Source: Hyphomicrobium sp.
GTDB taxonomy: Bacteria > Pseudomonadota > Alphaproteobacteria > Rhizobiales > Hyphomicrobiaceae
NCBI GenBank assembly: GCA_016716675.1
Contig: JADJVG010000004.1
Span: 124,001-188,000 of the forward strand
DNA: 64,000 bases
Direction: 5' to 3'
The notes below the pieces were generated by a model. It was given only the letters and a program-made list of their open reading frames with translations. It ran no database searches and was not told where the DNA came from. The number at the start of each line of letters is the position of its first letter. Position 1 is the first letter of the stretch. The translations under genes were made by a program, and so were the position numbers. Below are positions 43,716 through 52,133 of this stretch, piece after piece.

Positions 43716-45353
43716 ATGCTTCACGATGCGCCGCCAATATTGCGAAATATCAAAGATTATCTCGCTCTACTCGAACGCGAGCGCGAACTCGTGCGCGTGC
43801 GTGAGCCGGTCTCGACCGTGCTCGACGTGACGGAGTTACATCGCAGAGTGATCGCAAGGCGCGGACCGGCACTGCACTTCGAGCAACCGATCAAAGCCGA
43901 CGGAACGCCGTCGCATTTGCCACTGGTGACAAATCTGTTTGGCACTGTGGAGCGCGTCTCCATGGCACTTGGCGGTGGCGGCCGCGAGAGACTGCGCAGC
44001 ATTGGCGAGATGCTCGCCGAACTTCGTCAACCGTCGCCGCCATCCGGGTTTAAGGACGCCCTGAAGAAATGGCCGCTGGCGCGCACCGCTTTGCATTCGC
44101 GGCCTCTGGAAGTTTCTCAACCTCCCGTACAAGCCGAGATCCGGCGCGGCAACGACATCGATCTGAACCATCTGCCGGTGCAGACGTGCTGGCCAGGAGA
44201 ACCCGCGCCACTCATCACCTGGCCGATTGTGATCACGCGGCCTCCCGCGCCCATTGATGCACGCACCCACAACTGGGGCATCTATCGTATGCAGGTGACA
44301 GGACGCGACAGCGCCATTGTGCGCTGGCTCGCGCACCGCGGCGGCGCGATGCATTTTCGGCAATGGCAAGCGAAAGGTGAGCCGATGCCCATTGCCGTTG
44401 CAATCGGCGCTGATCCGGCAACCCTGCTGGCGGCGGTAACGCCCGTTCCAGAAACACTATCAGAAGCGGCCTTCGCCGGTCTGCTGCGCCGCGAACGCAC
44501 ACGGTTATGCCGCGCAGTCTCGATCCCGATGCTTGTTCCCGCGGAAGCCGAGATTGTGCTCGAAGGTTATGTGACGCCCGGAGACGAGGCCATGGAAGGC
44601 CCCTATGGCGATCACACCGGATACTACAATGCCGCCGAGCCTTATCCGGTAATGCGTCTAACGGCCATGACGATGCGGCGCGATCCCGTCTATCTCTCCA
44701 CCTTCACTGGGCGCGCGCCCGACGAGCCAGCGGTCCTCTCAGAAGCCCTCAACGACGTGTTTCTTCCGCTCGTCCAGCAGAAGTTCCCCGAAGTGCTGGA
44801 TTGCTGGCTGCCGCCGGAAGCCGCGTCGTATCGCATTGCCGTCGTGCGGATCGCCAAACGATACCCCGGACACGCGCGGCGCGTCATGATGGGGCTGTGG
44901 TCGATGCTGCCGCAGTTCACCTACACCAAGCTGATGATCATCGTCGATGATGACATCGACGCGCGAGACTGGCGCGACGTCATGTGGGCCGTGGCGACAC
45001 GATCGGATGCAGGTCGCGATTTGCTGGTGTTGACCGACACCCCCATAGACGTTCTCGACTTCGCTTCACCGGTTGCGGGACTGGGCGGCAAGCTCGGTAT
45101 CGATGCTACGCGCAAAATCGGCGCTGAGACGACGCGCACGTGGGGCGATCGCCTCGCCATGGATGCGGCGACGACCCAGCGCATCGACGACCTCCTGCAA
45201 CGGCTACCCGAATTGCAACCACGCTACAGAATGGATCATGGACATGACAATTCAACAGAAACGACAGCTCCAACCGCATCCTCCGCCGCTACGCCGCGTC
45301 ATCGTCGGCATCAGTGGGGCGTCAGGCGCAATTCTGGGTCTCAAGGCCCTTGA
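43716..45353 (+). CDS. ubiD: UbiD-family prenylated-FMN decarboxylase
   Basis: A 545-residue decarboxylase that removes CO2 from polyprenyl-hydroxybenzoate in ubiquinone synthesis. The prFMN/metal segment THNWGIYRMQVTGRD and the acidic active-site strand VLEGYVTPGDEAMEGPYGDH, with the conserved Glu residues, are intact. LMIIVDDDIDARDWRDVMWA and PIDVLDFASP follow. The C-terminal 40 residues overlap the start of ubiX by about 116 bases and have a low-complexity Thr/Ser/Arg tail unusual for UbiD. That tail may reflect a frameshift close to the true end. The gene diverges from the anaerobic ubiquinone genes, so the enzyme probably serves that pathway. Confidence 0.9.
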   Translation: MLHDAPPILRNIKDYLALLERERELVRVREPVSTVLDVTELHRRVIARRGPALHFEQPIKADGTPSHLPLVTNLFGTVERVSMALGGGGRERLRSIGEMLAELRQPSPPSGFKDALKKWPLARTALHSRPLEVSQPPVQAEIRRGNDIDLNHLPVQTCWPGEPAPLITWPIVITRPPAPIDARTHNWGIYRMQVTGRDSAIVRWLAHRGGAMHFRQWQAKGEPMPIAVAIGADPATLLAAVTPVPETLSEAAFAGLLRRERTRLCRAVSIPMLVPAEAEIVLEGYVTPGDEAMEGPYGDHTGYYNAAEPYPVMRLTAMTMRRDPVYLSTFTGRAPDEPAVLSEALNDVFLPLVQQKFPEVLDCWLPPEAASYRIAVVRIAKRYPGHARRVMMGLWSMLPQFTYTKLMIIVDDDIDARDWRDVMWAVATRSDAGRDLLVLTDTPIDVLDFASPVAGLGGKLGIDATRKIGAETTRTWGDRLAMDAATTQRIDDLLQRLPELQPRYRMDHGHDNSTETTAPTASSAATPRHRRHQWGVRRNSGSQGP

Positions 45354-45867
45354 ACTTCTGCGTCAACAGCCGGCAACCGAGGTTCATCTGGTGATCTCCC
45401 GGCCGGGGCAGCGCACCTTGAACCATGAGATTGACGAGACGGCCGCAAAGCGCGCGTGCGCTCTGGCGCACATCACCTATCCAGTGGATGACATTGGCGC
45501 GACGATCGCCAGCGGCTCGTTCCGAACCGACGCGATGATCATAGCGCCGTGTTCGATGCGAACACTTTCCGCCATTGCATATGGCGCCAGCGACAATCTG
45601 CTGACGCGCGCTGCTGACGTGATCCTGAAAGAGCGCCGCCGCCTCGTGTTGCTGGCCCGGGAAACACCGCTTCACGGCGGGCATATCGAAGCCATGCAGC
45701 GCGTCACGCAGCTCGGCGCGATCGTCATGCCGCCGGTACCATCCTTTTACGCTGGCCACACAACGCTGGACGCCATCGCAACCCAGATCGTCGCGCGCGC
45801 GCTGGATGTCTGCGGCATCGATGTGGGTGACGTGCTGTATCGTTGGCAAGGCACAGGCGCACGCTGA
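45238..45867 (+). CDS. ubiX: Flavin prenyltransferase UbiX
   Basis: A 209-residue flavin prenyltransferase that makes the prenylated FMN used by UbiD. It has VIVGISGASGAILGLKALEL at the N-terminus and SGSFRTDAMIIAPCSMRTLS with the Pro-Cys-Ser-Met motif. LTRAADVILKERRRLVLLAR and EAMQRVTQLGAIVMPP follow, all typical. The ATG at 45238 or 45244 is the likely start; longer frames from 45073 lie inside ubiD. Its stop abuts the stop of the ThiO-like gene with no gap. Confidence 0.92.
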   Translation: MDMTIQQKRQLQPHPPPLRRVIVGISGASGAILGLKALELLRQQPATEVHLVISRPGQRTLNHEIDETAAKRACALAHITYPVDDIGATIASGSFRTDAMIIAPCSMRTLSAIAYGASDNLLTRAADVILKERRRLVLLARETPLHGGHIEAMQRVTQLGAIVMPPVPSFYAGHTTLDAIATQIVARALDVCGIDVGDVLYRWQGTGAR

Positions 45868-46887
45868 TCAACTGGCACACGTCAGCGCGGCCGGAAGCGG
45901 GGCACCGGTTTCGAGATGCACGGCAACAGCCTGTGCAAGCACAGGTGCCAACAGAAATCCGTGCCGATACGTGCCGTTGACGATCAAGCGCCGACCCTTC
46001 GCCAGAATCTTCGGAATGTTGTCCGCGAACGCCGGGCGAATGCCGGCTGACAACTCGACGATCCGGGCATCCGCAAACGCCGGGTGGAGCGCATAGGCGC
46101 TGGCCAGAAGCTCGATCGCCGATTTGAGCGAGACGGGGCGGGCATGCTCGCTCTCGATCGATGTCGCGCCGATCATGAAGGTGTCTTCGCCCCACGGCAC
46201 CACATAGATCGGAAACCGGGGATGCAGAAGCCGTACGGGACGTGTCAAACGCATACCCTGTACTGTGACGACCGCCATCTCGCCGCGGACGCCGCGCAAC
46301 CCGGTGACATCGTTTCTGGCAGCGATGCCGCGACAGTCTATGACGATCTCGCCAGCGCTTGCCGCCATCCACACCGGCTCGGCGACCGCTGACTCAAAAC
46401 GTACATCGCCACCGAGAGCGCGGATACGCTCGACGAGCGTGGCCAGCATCCGTCGTGGCGCTATGTGGCCTTCATCGGGAAACAGAAGCCCGCGCTGGAA
46501 GCGCCCGACCAATACCGGTTCTAAGGTGCCGATATCTGTGTCCGTCAGCAGTTGATGACCTTCCGTGAGGCGCTGGAACCGCAAAAGTTCGGCTGCGTCG
46601 CGCTGGTGAGCGACGACCAGCGTTCCCCGCCACGCGACGCCAAGGTTCGCCGCACGCCATATCTGAAGGCTGCGGAGGCCAAGTTCTTTGACAATCTCCT
46701 CTGCAGCCTCCGCTTCGCAGTAAGGAGCGAGCATAGCACCCGCGAGACGGCTGGCGGCCCCTGTTGCCGATTCACAGGCCGCTTCCCTCAGCGTCACGCG
46801 ATGGCCCCGCTCCGCCAGCGTCAGCGCCTGCCAGAGGCCGATGATGCCGCCGCCAATGACCGTCACAGCGAGCTGCATCTGATCCAA
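45868..46887 (-). CDS. FAD-dependent amino-acid oxidase (ThiO/glycine-oxidase-like)
   Basis: A 339-residue DAO-family flavoprotein. The FAD Rossmann motif is VTVIGGGIIGLWQALTLAER, followed by AASRLAGAMLAPYCE; IVIDCRGIAAR is the second FAD segment and LIVNGTYRHGFLLAPVLA the closing motif. ThiO oxidises glycine to iminoglycine in thiamine synthesis, and annotation pipelines would probably call it that. No other thi genes are nearby, and the context is quinone and PQQ-type genes, so another amine substrate is possible. It lies 28 bases after the exported-protein gene in the same orientation. Confidence 0.78.
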   Translation of the reverse strand: MDQMQLAVTVIGGGIIGLWQALTLAERGHRVTLREAACESATGAASRLAGAMLAPYCEAEAAEEIVKELGLRSLQIWRAANLGVAWRGTLVVAHQRDAAELLRFQRLTEGHQLLTDTDIGTLEPVLVGRFQRGLLFPDEGHIAPRRMLATLVERIRALGGDVRFESAVAEPVWMAASAGEIVIDCRGIAARNDVTGLRGVRGEMAVVTVQGMRLTRPVRLLHPRFPIYVVPWGEDTFMIGATSIESEHARPVSLKSAIELLASAYALHPAFADARIVELSAGIRPAFADNIPKILAKGRRLIVNGTYRHGFLLAPVLAQAVAVHLETGAPLPAALTCAS

Positions 46888-46915
46888 CCCAACCTGTAAC
46901 GGATGTTGCCGCCTG

Positions 46916-47365
46916 CTATTTGGTGGGTAGTTGCTCGTGCACGGCCTTGACGAGATGGGGTACCGCAGCCTTCAGAGTATCGCCGTCTTCTATCTCCGAC
47001 GCGAGGTGGACGATTTCGCAACGCGGGGATACGAGTGCCTTGACACCATCGTAGCCCGGCTCTTTGCCAATCCGCGCGATGGCGGACTCGACGCTATATG
47101 ATGCCTCGTGAATGGCACTGAAATCGCTGGCAGCCAAACTCGTCTCGAGTTTCGCGATCGCCTCATGCAGCAACTTCACAGCGCCATCCATCGTTTCCGG
47201 CACGGGAACGCGGAAGTGGGCCGGTGCACCTTCGCCCTGCTCCATGGGAGCCGAGGCCAATGCTGGCGTCATGAGGTAGATCGGTGCGAGCAGACAAGAT
47301 AGCGCCAGAGCAGACGACGCAATCACCTGCCGGTACTTCTGAGAACATTCCATCTTCATCTCCAT
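46916..47365 (-). CDS. Exported helical protein of unknown function
   Basis: A 149-residue protein with a signal peptide (VIASSALALSCLLAPIYLM, probable cut near ALASA). The mature domain is mostly helical: ETMDGAVKLLHEAIAKLETS, SAIHEASYSVESAIARIG, then CEIVHLASEIEDGDTLKAA. The layout suggests a four-helix bundle. I cannot name the family. It follows the terminator of the pqq-type operon and is directly upstream of the ThiO-like gene. In-frame ATGs at codons 1, 3 and 5 make the start uncertain by a few residues. Confidence 0.65.
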   Translation of the reverse strand: MEMKMECSQKYRQVIASSALALSCLLAPIYLMTPALASAPMEQGEGAPAHFRVPVPETMDGAVKLLHEAIAKLETSLAASDFSAIHEASYSVESAIARIGKEPGYDGVKALVSPRCEIVHLASEIEDGDTLKAAVPHLVKAVHEQLPTK

Positions 47366-47404
47366 CGATGGGGGTCAAGGCCCCATCATGCATTGCCGCA
47401 AACA

Positions 47405-47447
47405 ATCAAAAACCCGCGCCCCGGTTTGCGGCATCGCCGTGGCGCGG
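47405..47447 (-). terminator. Rho-independent terminator closing the pqqADE-M48 operon
   Basis: On the minus strand CCGCGCC (47447-47441) pairs with GGCGCGG (47420-47414), followed by GTTTTTGATTG. It lies 18 bases past the M48 protease stop. Confidence 0.75.
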
Positions 47448-47464
47448 ACTCTCTTTGCCTCTAA

Positions 47465-48637
47465 TCAACTTGGCCTGCCCGCCTGCTGCAGGCGACCTAT
47501 CCGCTCTCGCCCGCTGGGGTGGCTCGCGAAAACCAGTGCATACGCCCAGTCGTGATCCCACACGCCGTGGTTTGCCGTGAAGATGTTGGCCAATGCCTTC
47601 TGCACCGCCTGTCGGCCGCAGACTTTTGCTGCGAAGCCATCCGCCTGAAACTCGAACTGCCGGGATATGCGGACCAGCAGCGGGCGAACGCTCAGCAGCA
47701 TAGCAGGATAGGTTGCCAGCAGCAGCCCGATGGCTTCGGCCGCTTGCCACTGGGCAACACCCGTAATTCCGGTAACTGCGCACGCCACGAGCAAACCCAT
47801 TAGGCCCAAGCCGGCCCAGGCTTTGCCGAGGTGCCTGTATGTGGCGTGCCCGGTTTCATGCGCGACGACGGCCTCCACTTCGGCAGCGCTCAACCGCTTA
47901 ATAAGCGTATCGTAGAGGAATATGCGCTTATGCCGCCCAAGCCCTGTGACGCTGGCATTGACGCGATTTGTCCGCTTCGAAGCATCGATGACCTGCAGCG
48001 AGCGCGTTCCGATACCGCATCCCTTGAGCAGCCCTTCAAGCCGGGCGCGTAAATCGCCATCCGGCAGATCGTGTGCCGTGCTGAACAACAGGGTTTCGAG
48101 TTGCGGCTTCACCAACATGCGAACGGTGAGGGTCACAAACCACAGCGCCCACGCCGCAAGCCACCAGAACGCGGAGCCATCTTGCATCAGCAGGCACCAG
48201 CCCACCACCAACGGCACGCCAAAGACAGTCGACACGGCGAGGCTCTTGGCGGCATCAGCCACAAACAAGATCGGCGATGCGTTGTTCAACTTCAGTTTGC
48301 GATCAACGATGAGAATTGAAACGCCGCGCGCAAAGCGATCGATCAATAGGTTTCCACCTGATATGAGCACCAAAAAGACAACCGAGAGCAACACCTGGCT
48401 GACGTTCTCCGTCCGGCCGAGCTCTAGGATTTGGGGGATGGCAACGTTGATGAAGCACAGGTTGTAGGCAACGCTCGCCAGCGCCGCCGCCATAGCAATA
48501 TAGGCCGATTTGGTCGCGGCCTTGCGGGACGCATCGCCCCCGGTTGATCGCGCCACCTGATAGCGCGCCTCGCGCCAGTAAACCCAGCACGTCGCCAAGA
48601 ATGCCAGCGTCACCCATACAGAGAGCACATCAGCCAT
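47465..48637 (-). CDS. M48-family membrane metalloprotease (Ste24/HtpX-like)
   Basis: A 390-residue membrane protease. Several hydrophobic segments cover the first 230 residues. The zinc motif is VEAVVAHETGHATYRHLGK (HExxH), and the third ligand Glu is in FEFQADGFAAKVCGRQA. It is related to CAAX protease Ste24 and HtpX. The start at 48637 overlaps the stop of the upstream flavoprotein gene by 8 bases, so it is part of the pqqADE operon. In that setting it could process the PqqA peptide, a job done elsewhere by the unrelated M16 proteases PqqF/G. That link is inference. A terminator follows the stop. Confidence 0.85.
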   Translation of the reverse strand: MADVLSVWVTLAFLATCWVYWREARYQVARSTGGDASRKAATKSAYIAMAAALASVAYNLCFINVAIPQILELGRTENVSQVLLSVVFLVLISGGNLLIDRFARGVSILIVDRKLKLNNASPILFVADAAKSLAVSTVFGVPLVVGWCLLMQDGSAFWWLAAWALWFVTLTVRMLVKPQLETLLFSTAHDLPDGDLRARLEGLLKGCGIGTRSLQVIDASKRTNRVNASVTGLGRHKRIFLYDTLIKRLSAAEVEAVVAHETGHATYRHLGKAWAGLGLMGLLVACAVTGITGVAQWQAAEAIGLLLATYPAMLLSVRPLLVRISRQFEFQADGFAAKVCGRQAVQKALANIFTANHGVWDHDWAYALVFASHPSGRERIGRLQQAGRPS

Positions 48638-49397
48638 GGACAACACCTCGCTGCAGGTCGTGCACGATCCGTTGAACATGTGCCGCTCCACGATCCGCGA
48701 ACGCACGATGCATCTGGACGAGATCGGCGCCGGCACGCCTGCGGGCTACCACGTCTTGCAGCGTCACCGCGCCCCCAACGGATATGATGCCGTGGTGAGG
48801 GAAAGCTCGGCGCACCTCCGTTAGCCGATCCGTGCGTTCGCCGACGATTACAAATCCATCCAATAATTCGGTCGCGCCCGAGGGCTCTGCCAGAGTATCC
48901 AGGAATGGATCGCAATGGACTTTTGCGAGGATGGGAATACGGCGCCCAGTGCGCGCCGTGTTGTCGTTGATTTGGGCTCTGGCCGTCGCGATGATGTAGT
49001 CCGCACCATCCGAAGCAAACGGCCGACGCATGTCGTCGTTGCTGAAATTGAGAACGATGAAATCCGAGCAGGCCAGCACCGCTTCAAGACAGGCGCGAAA
49101 ATCGGCGAAAACCTCGGCCGAGAAGCCCGGTTTGCCACTACCGACATTCACGCCAAGAATCGAGGCGGACGGTTGTTCAGCAGTCGTTATCTTCAGAACA
49201 CTCGGATCGCTGACGGTTCCGATTTCGATGTGCCCCGCCTCCATTGCGCGCAGCACTGGGAGCTGTTCGCCCGTGCGGTCAACGCCCGCCGCGAGGCCGA
49301 GGCAATTGCGGAAGATTAGTCCCATGGTGCGCACCATGGGCGCATGCGGATCGCGCGCAGCCTCTGACCGGCGCGGCACTGGGAACAACTGCGTCAT
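48630..49397 (-). CDS. Dihydroorotate-dehydrogenase-like flavoprotein, active site not conserved
   Basis: A 255-residue FMN TIM-barrel protein. GLAAGVDRTGEQL, HIEIGTVSDPSV, RIPILAKVHCD and ISVGGAVTLQDVVARRRAGA align with class 2 PyrD. True PyrD is about 335 residues; this protein lacks the N-terminal membrane-associating helices. The catalytic segment NISSPNTPGLR of PyrD reads LNFSNDDMRR, so the base Ser and one orotate-binding Asn are gone, and GVIATNTT reads GFVIVGERTD. The flavin fold is probably kept while the substrate has changed. It overlaps both neighbours (4 bases with serC-like, 8 with the protease), so it is made with the PQQ-type enzymes. Confidence 0.75.
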   Translation of the reverse strand: MTQLFPVPRRSEAARDPHAPMVRTMGLIFRNCLGLAAGVDRTGEQLPVLRAMEAGHIEIGTVSDPSVLKITTAEQPSASILGVNVGSGKPGFSAEVFADFRACLEAVLACSDFIVLNFSNDDMRRPFASDGADYIIATARAQINDNTARTGRRIPILAKVHCDPFLDTLAEPSGATELLDGFVIVGERTDRLTEVRRAFPHHGIISVGGAVTLQDVVARRRAGADLVQMHRAFADRGAAHVQRIVHDLQRGVVHG

Positions 49398-50471
49398 CCC
49401 CTCACCCGCTCAAACTCTGTCATGAATTCCGCAAGCGTCTCCACGGCTTCAAGCGTGACGAGGTTGTAGAGAGAAGCCCGCAATCCACCGACGCTCGGAT
49501 GGCCTTCGAGGTGATTCAATCCATTCCGCCGCGCATCAGCCCGAAACATCGCTTCCAGCTCTGGATCCGGGAGATGAAAGCGGACGCTCACATTCGAGCG
49601 AAACTCTGGATCTATCGGCGAGCTGTAGAAACCGTGCTGTTCGATCAGGCGATACAATAATGCCGCCTTCTTAGCGCTGCGCTGCCCGGCCGCTTCCAAC
49701 CCGCCGCGCGCGATGAGCCAGCGACAGACGTTTCCGGCAACGGAAATCGCGAACAGCGGCGGCGTGTTCACCTTGCTGTGCTGTTCCGCCTGGCGGCGAT
49801 AATGGAAGGGTGCCGGAACGTGATCGCCGCAGCGCTCAAGAAATGCGCGCGCTGCCACCACGATCGTCATGCCTGCAATGCCGAGGTTCTTCTGGCTGCT
49901 GGCATAGAGAAGGCCGAGATTGCGAACGGGCATGGGACGGGTCAAAATCCGCCGTCATGTCGGTGATCAGCGGTACTGCCGCGATACGCGGAACGGCCTT
50001 GAACTGCAACCCTTCAGCCGATTCATTGCTTGTGTAGTGGCAATATGTGGCCCTCGGCGGCACATCCCACTCGTCAGGGGAAGGCAACCGCGTGCCGTCT
50101 CCCTGAGCGGCGCAATGAACGCGCATCCAAGGCTTGGCTTCGTTCGCCGCACGATCAGACCAATGGCCGGTTTGCACGTAGGCGCCGAGCCGGTTCGGGT
50201 TGCCGAAGTTCAAGGCCAGGATCCCAAACTGAGCGTAGGCGCCGCCCTGAAGAAACAAAACGTCGTATTCATCCGGCACGCAGAGCAATTGACGAATGCC
50301 CGTTTCTGTCTCGTGTAGGATCTCGCGCGCGTCGTGGCATGTAAACGGCAGCGCCAGAACCGACGAACCACTCTGCCGCCAGCCCTTCACATCAGCCTGA
50401 ACCATCTCGAGTAAGTCGGCTGGAAGCGCCGATTGCCCCGAAGCGAAGCTATAAACGGGGGCCTCCTCCAC
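49394..50471 (-). pseudogene. SerC-family aminotransferase, one-base frameshift, substrate Arg residues not conserved
   Basis: Two frames join into a 358-residue class V aminotransferase. The first runs from 50471 (VYSFASGQSALPADLL, YCHYTSNESAEGLQF, VPLITDMTADF). The second continues to 49394 (LGLLYASSQKNLGIAG with the PLP Lys, KVNTPPLFAIS, GHPSVGGLRASLYN). One extra C at about 49944-49948 separates them; without it the join reads DFDRPMPVRN. In E. coli SerC, Arg42, Arg77 and Arg329 hold the substrate phosphate; here the matching places read PFTCHD, GGAYAQF and GHPSVGG, all without that Arg. The carboxylate-binding Arg (GGLRAS) remains. Phosphoserine is therefore an unlikely substrate. The gene lies within the pqq-type operon. 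Confidence 0.8.
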
Positions 50472-50479
50472 AGCTCACC

Positions 50480-50986
50480 TCATCCAAGTAAATTCGCGCC
50501 GTGTGCGCCGGCTACCATCAGAAACATGGTCGGTACCGAAAGCACGGTATTCGTGCGCGAAGATCTGAACGTGATCCGAGTGCATCTGAGCCGCTCTTCC
50601 ACCGGCGCCGCTACGAAGCCGAGCACTTTCTTCTGGTGTGGCCACATGACGAACCAAAGGTTCATCGTCATGACGAGGCCGAGCCAAATCCCGGCGCCGA
50701 GCGTTGCGGACGGGCCGGACAGCGTCAGCGCTTCGACCAGCATGTCTTTGCGCCAGAGCATAACGATACCCGTGGCCAGCACGATCAGTGACGTATAGCG
50801 AAATATGCCATGCTCGCGTTTGCTCGCCGCGATGAACACATCCCTCACAACATCGTCCGGATCACTCGGCAAGACGGCGCGATACCTTGGATTTGTCACC
50901 ACGTTCTGCCAGTTGTGCCCAATCCAGATGACGACACAGGCTATGTGCAGCCAGCGCAGTGTGACGTCGAACAGTACAGCGTCCAT
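50480..50986 (-). CDS. PuuD-type (urate hydroxylase membrane domain) integral membrane protein
   Basis: A 168-residue protein with four likely membrane helices. TLRWLHIACVVIWIGHNWQN, HGIFRYTSLIVLATGIVMLW, MNLWFVMWPHQKKVLGF and RTNTVLSVPTMFLMVAGAHG match the N-terminal membrane domain of PuuD-type urate hydroxylases. In PuuD a C-terminal cytochrome c domain follows; here it is absent. The conserved His residues could bind haem, which is inference. The start at 50986 is 4 bases from the pqqE stop, and the gene stops 8 bases before the SerC-like start, so it is an integral part of the operon. Confidence 0.75.
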   Translation of the reverse strand: MDAVLFDVTLRWLHIACVVIWIGHNWQNVVTNPRYRAVLPSDPDDVVRDVFIAASKREHGIFRYTSLIVLATGIVMLWRKDMLVEALTLSGPSATLGAGIWLGLVMTMNLWFVMWPHQKKVLGFVAAPVEERLRCTRITFRSSRTNTVLSVPTMFLMVAGAHGANLLG

Positions 50987-50990
50987 TGTA

Positions 50991-52133
50991 CTACTCACCG
51001 GCCGACTGAGGCGCACCACGGCGGTTGCGCATGATGAGTTTGCCATCGTGCGCGCGGTTCTCCTCTGAGGCGCGCTCCACGATCTCATCAATGAGATGCC
51101 GATGGGGTGACTTCGAGCATACGGGGTCGGCATTGGCCGCATCGCCCGTCAGCAGGAAGGCTTGGCAGCGGCAGCCGCCGTAATCCCTCTCGCGCTCATC
51201 ACAGGAGCGGCACGGCTCCTTCATCCAGCTATCACCACGGAATTTGTTGAAACCAGGTGACGCCTTCCAGATCCAGTCGAGCCCGTGCTTTTTGACATTC
51301 GGGAACTCTATGCCTTTGATCAGGCGTGCCTCCTGACATGGCAGTGCCGTTCCATCGGGCGCGATCGTCAAATGGATCGCCCCCCAGCCGTTCATGCAGG
51401 CCTTCGGGCGCTTATCGAAATAGTCAGGCACCACGAAGTAGATTGTGAGCGCCTTGCCGAGCCTCGCACGCGCCTCGTTGACGATAGCCTCGGATCGCGC
51501 CAGCTGCTCCCGCGTCGGGATCAGTTCGCTTCTGTTGAGCAAGGCCCAATTGTAATACTGGATATTAGCGAACTCGACATACTCAACCTTGAGATCGACC
51601 GCGAGGTCGATCAACTCCGCAGTGTAGTCGATATTATACCGGCTCACCGGCACGTTGAGGACCATCGGCAGACCCTCAGCCTTGATGGCGCGCGCGATTG
51701 CAACCTTGTGGTCGAACACATCGAGACCGACAAGCTTCTCGTTCAACTCGCTGTCACAGGCCTGGATCGACAATTGCACCTGCTTGAGGCCGGCCTTCTT
51801 GAGGGCGCGCAGGCGCTCCGGTGTCAGCCCGACACCGGATGTAATCAGGTTTGTGTAGTAGCCGATCTTGTCAGCGTACTCGACAAGCTGCTCGAGGTCT
51901 TTGCGCAACATCGGCTCGCCGCCGGAGAAGCCGAGTTGCACCGACCCAAGGCGGCGACCCTCATCCAGAACAGCCTTCCATTCCTCTGTCGTCAATTCAT
52001 TGCGGTATTTGTTGAAGTCTACGGGATTGCTGCACCATGGACACTTCAACGGACATTTGTAGGTAAGTTCGACCACGAGCCACAGCGGCATGCCAAGTCC
52101 GTCAAGACTTAACCCTGATCCATCCTTTGGCAT
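50991..52133 (-). CDS. pqqE: PqqE radical SAM/SPASM enzyme
   Basis: A 380-residue radical SAM protein. The cluster motif CxxxCxxC lies in VELTYKCPLKCPWCSNPVDF. GFSGGEPMLRKDLEQLVEYA follows, and the SPASM domain has ACMNGWGAIHLTIAPDGTAL, PCQEARLIKG, CRSCDERERDYGGCRCQAF and a later Cys. PqqE links the Glu and Tyr side chains of PqqA, the first step of PQQ synthesis, with PqqD presenting the peptide. Its start overlaps pqqD by 32 bases. All expected cluster Cys are visible, so the enzyme looks active. Confidence 0.93.
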   Translation of the reverse strand: MPKDGSGLSLDGLGMPLWLVVELTYKCPLKCPWCSNPVDFNKYRNELTTEEWKAVLDEGRRLGSVQLGFSGGEPMLRKDLEQLVEYADKIGYYTNLITSGVGLTPERLRALKKAGLKQVQLSIQACDSELNEKLVGLDVFDHKVAIARAIKAEGLPMVLNVPVSRYNIDYTAELIDLAVDLKVEYVEFANIQYYNWALLNRSELIPTREQLARSEAIVNEARARLGKALTIYFVVPDYFDKRPKACMNGWGAIHLTIAPDGTALPCQEARLIKGIEFPNVKKHGLDWIWKASPGFNKFRGDSWMKEPCRSCDERERDYGGCRCQAFLLTGDAANADPVCSKSPHRHLIDEIVERASEENRAHDGKLIMRNRRGAPQSAGE

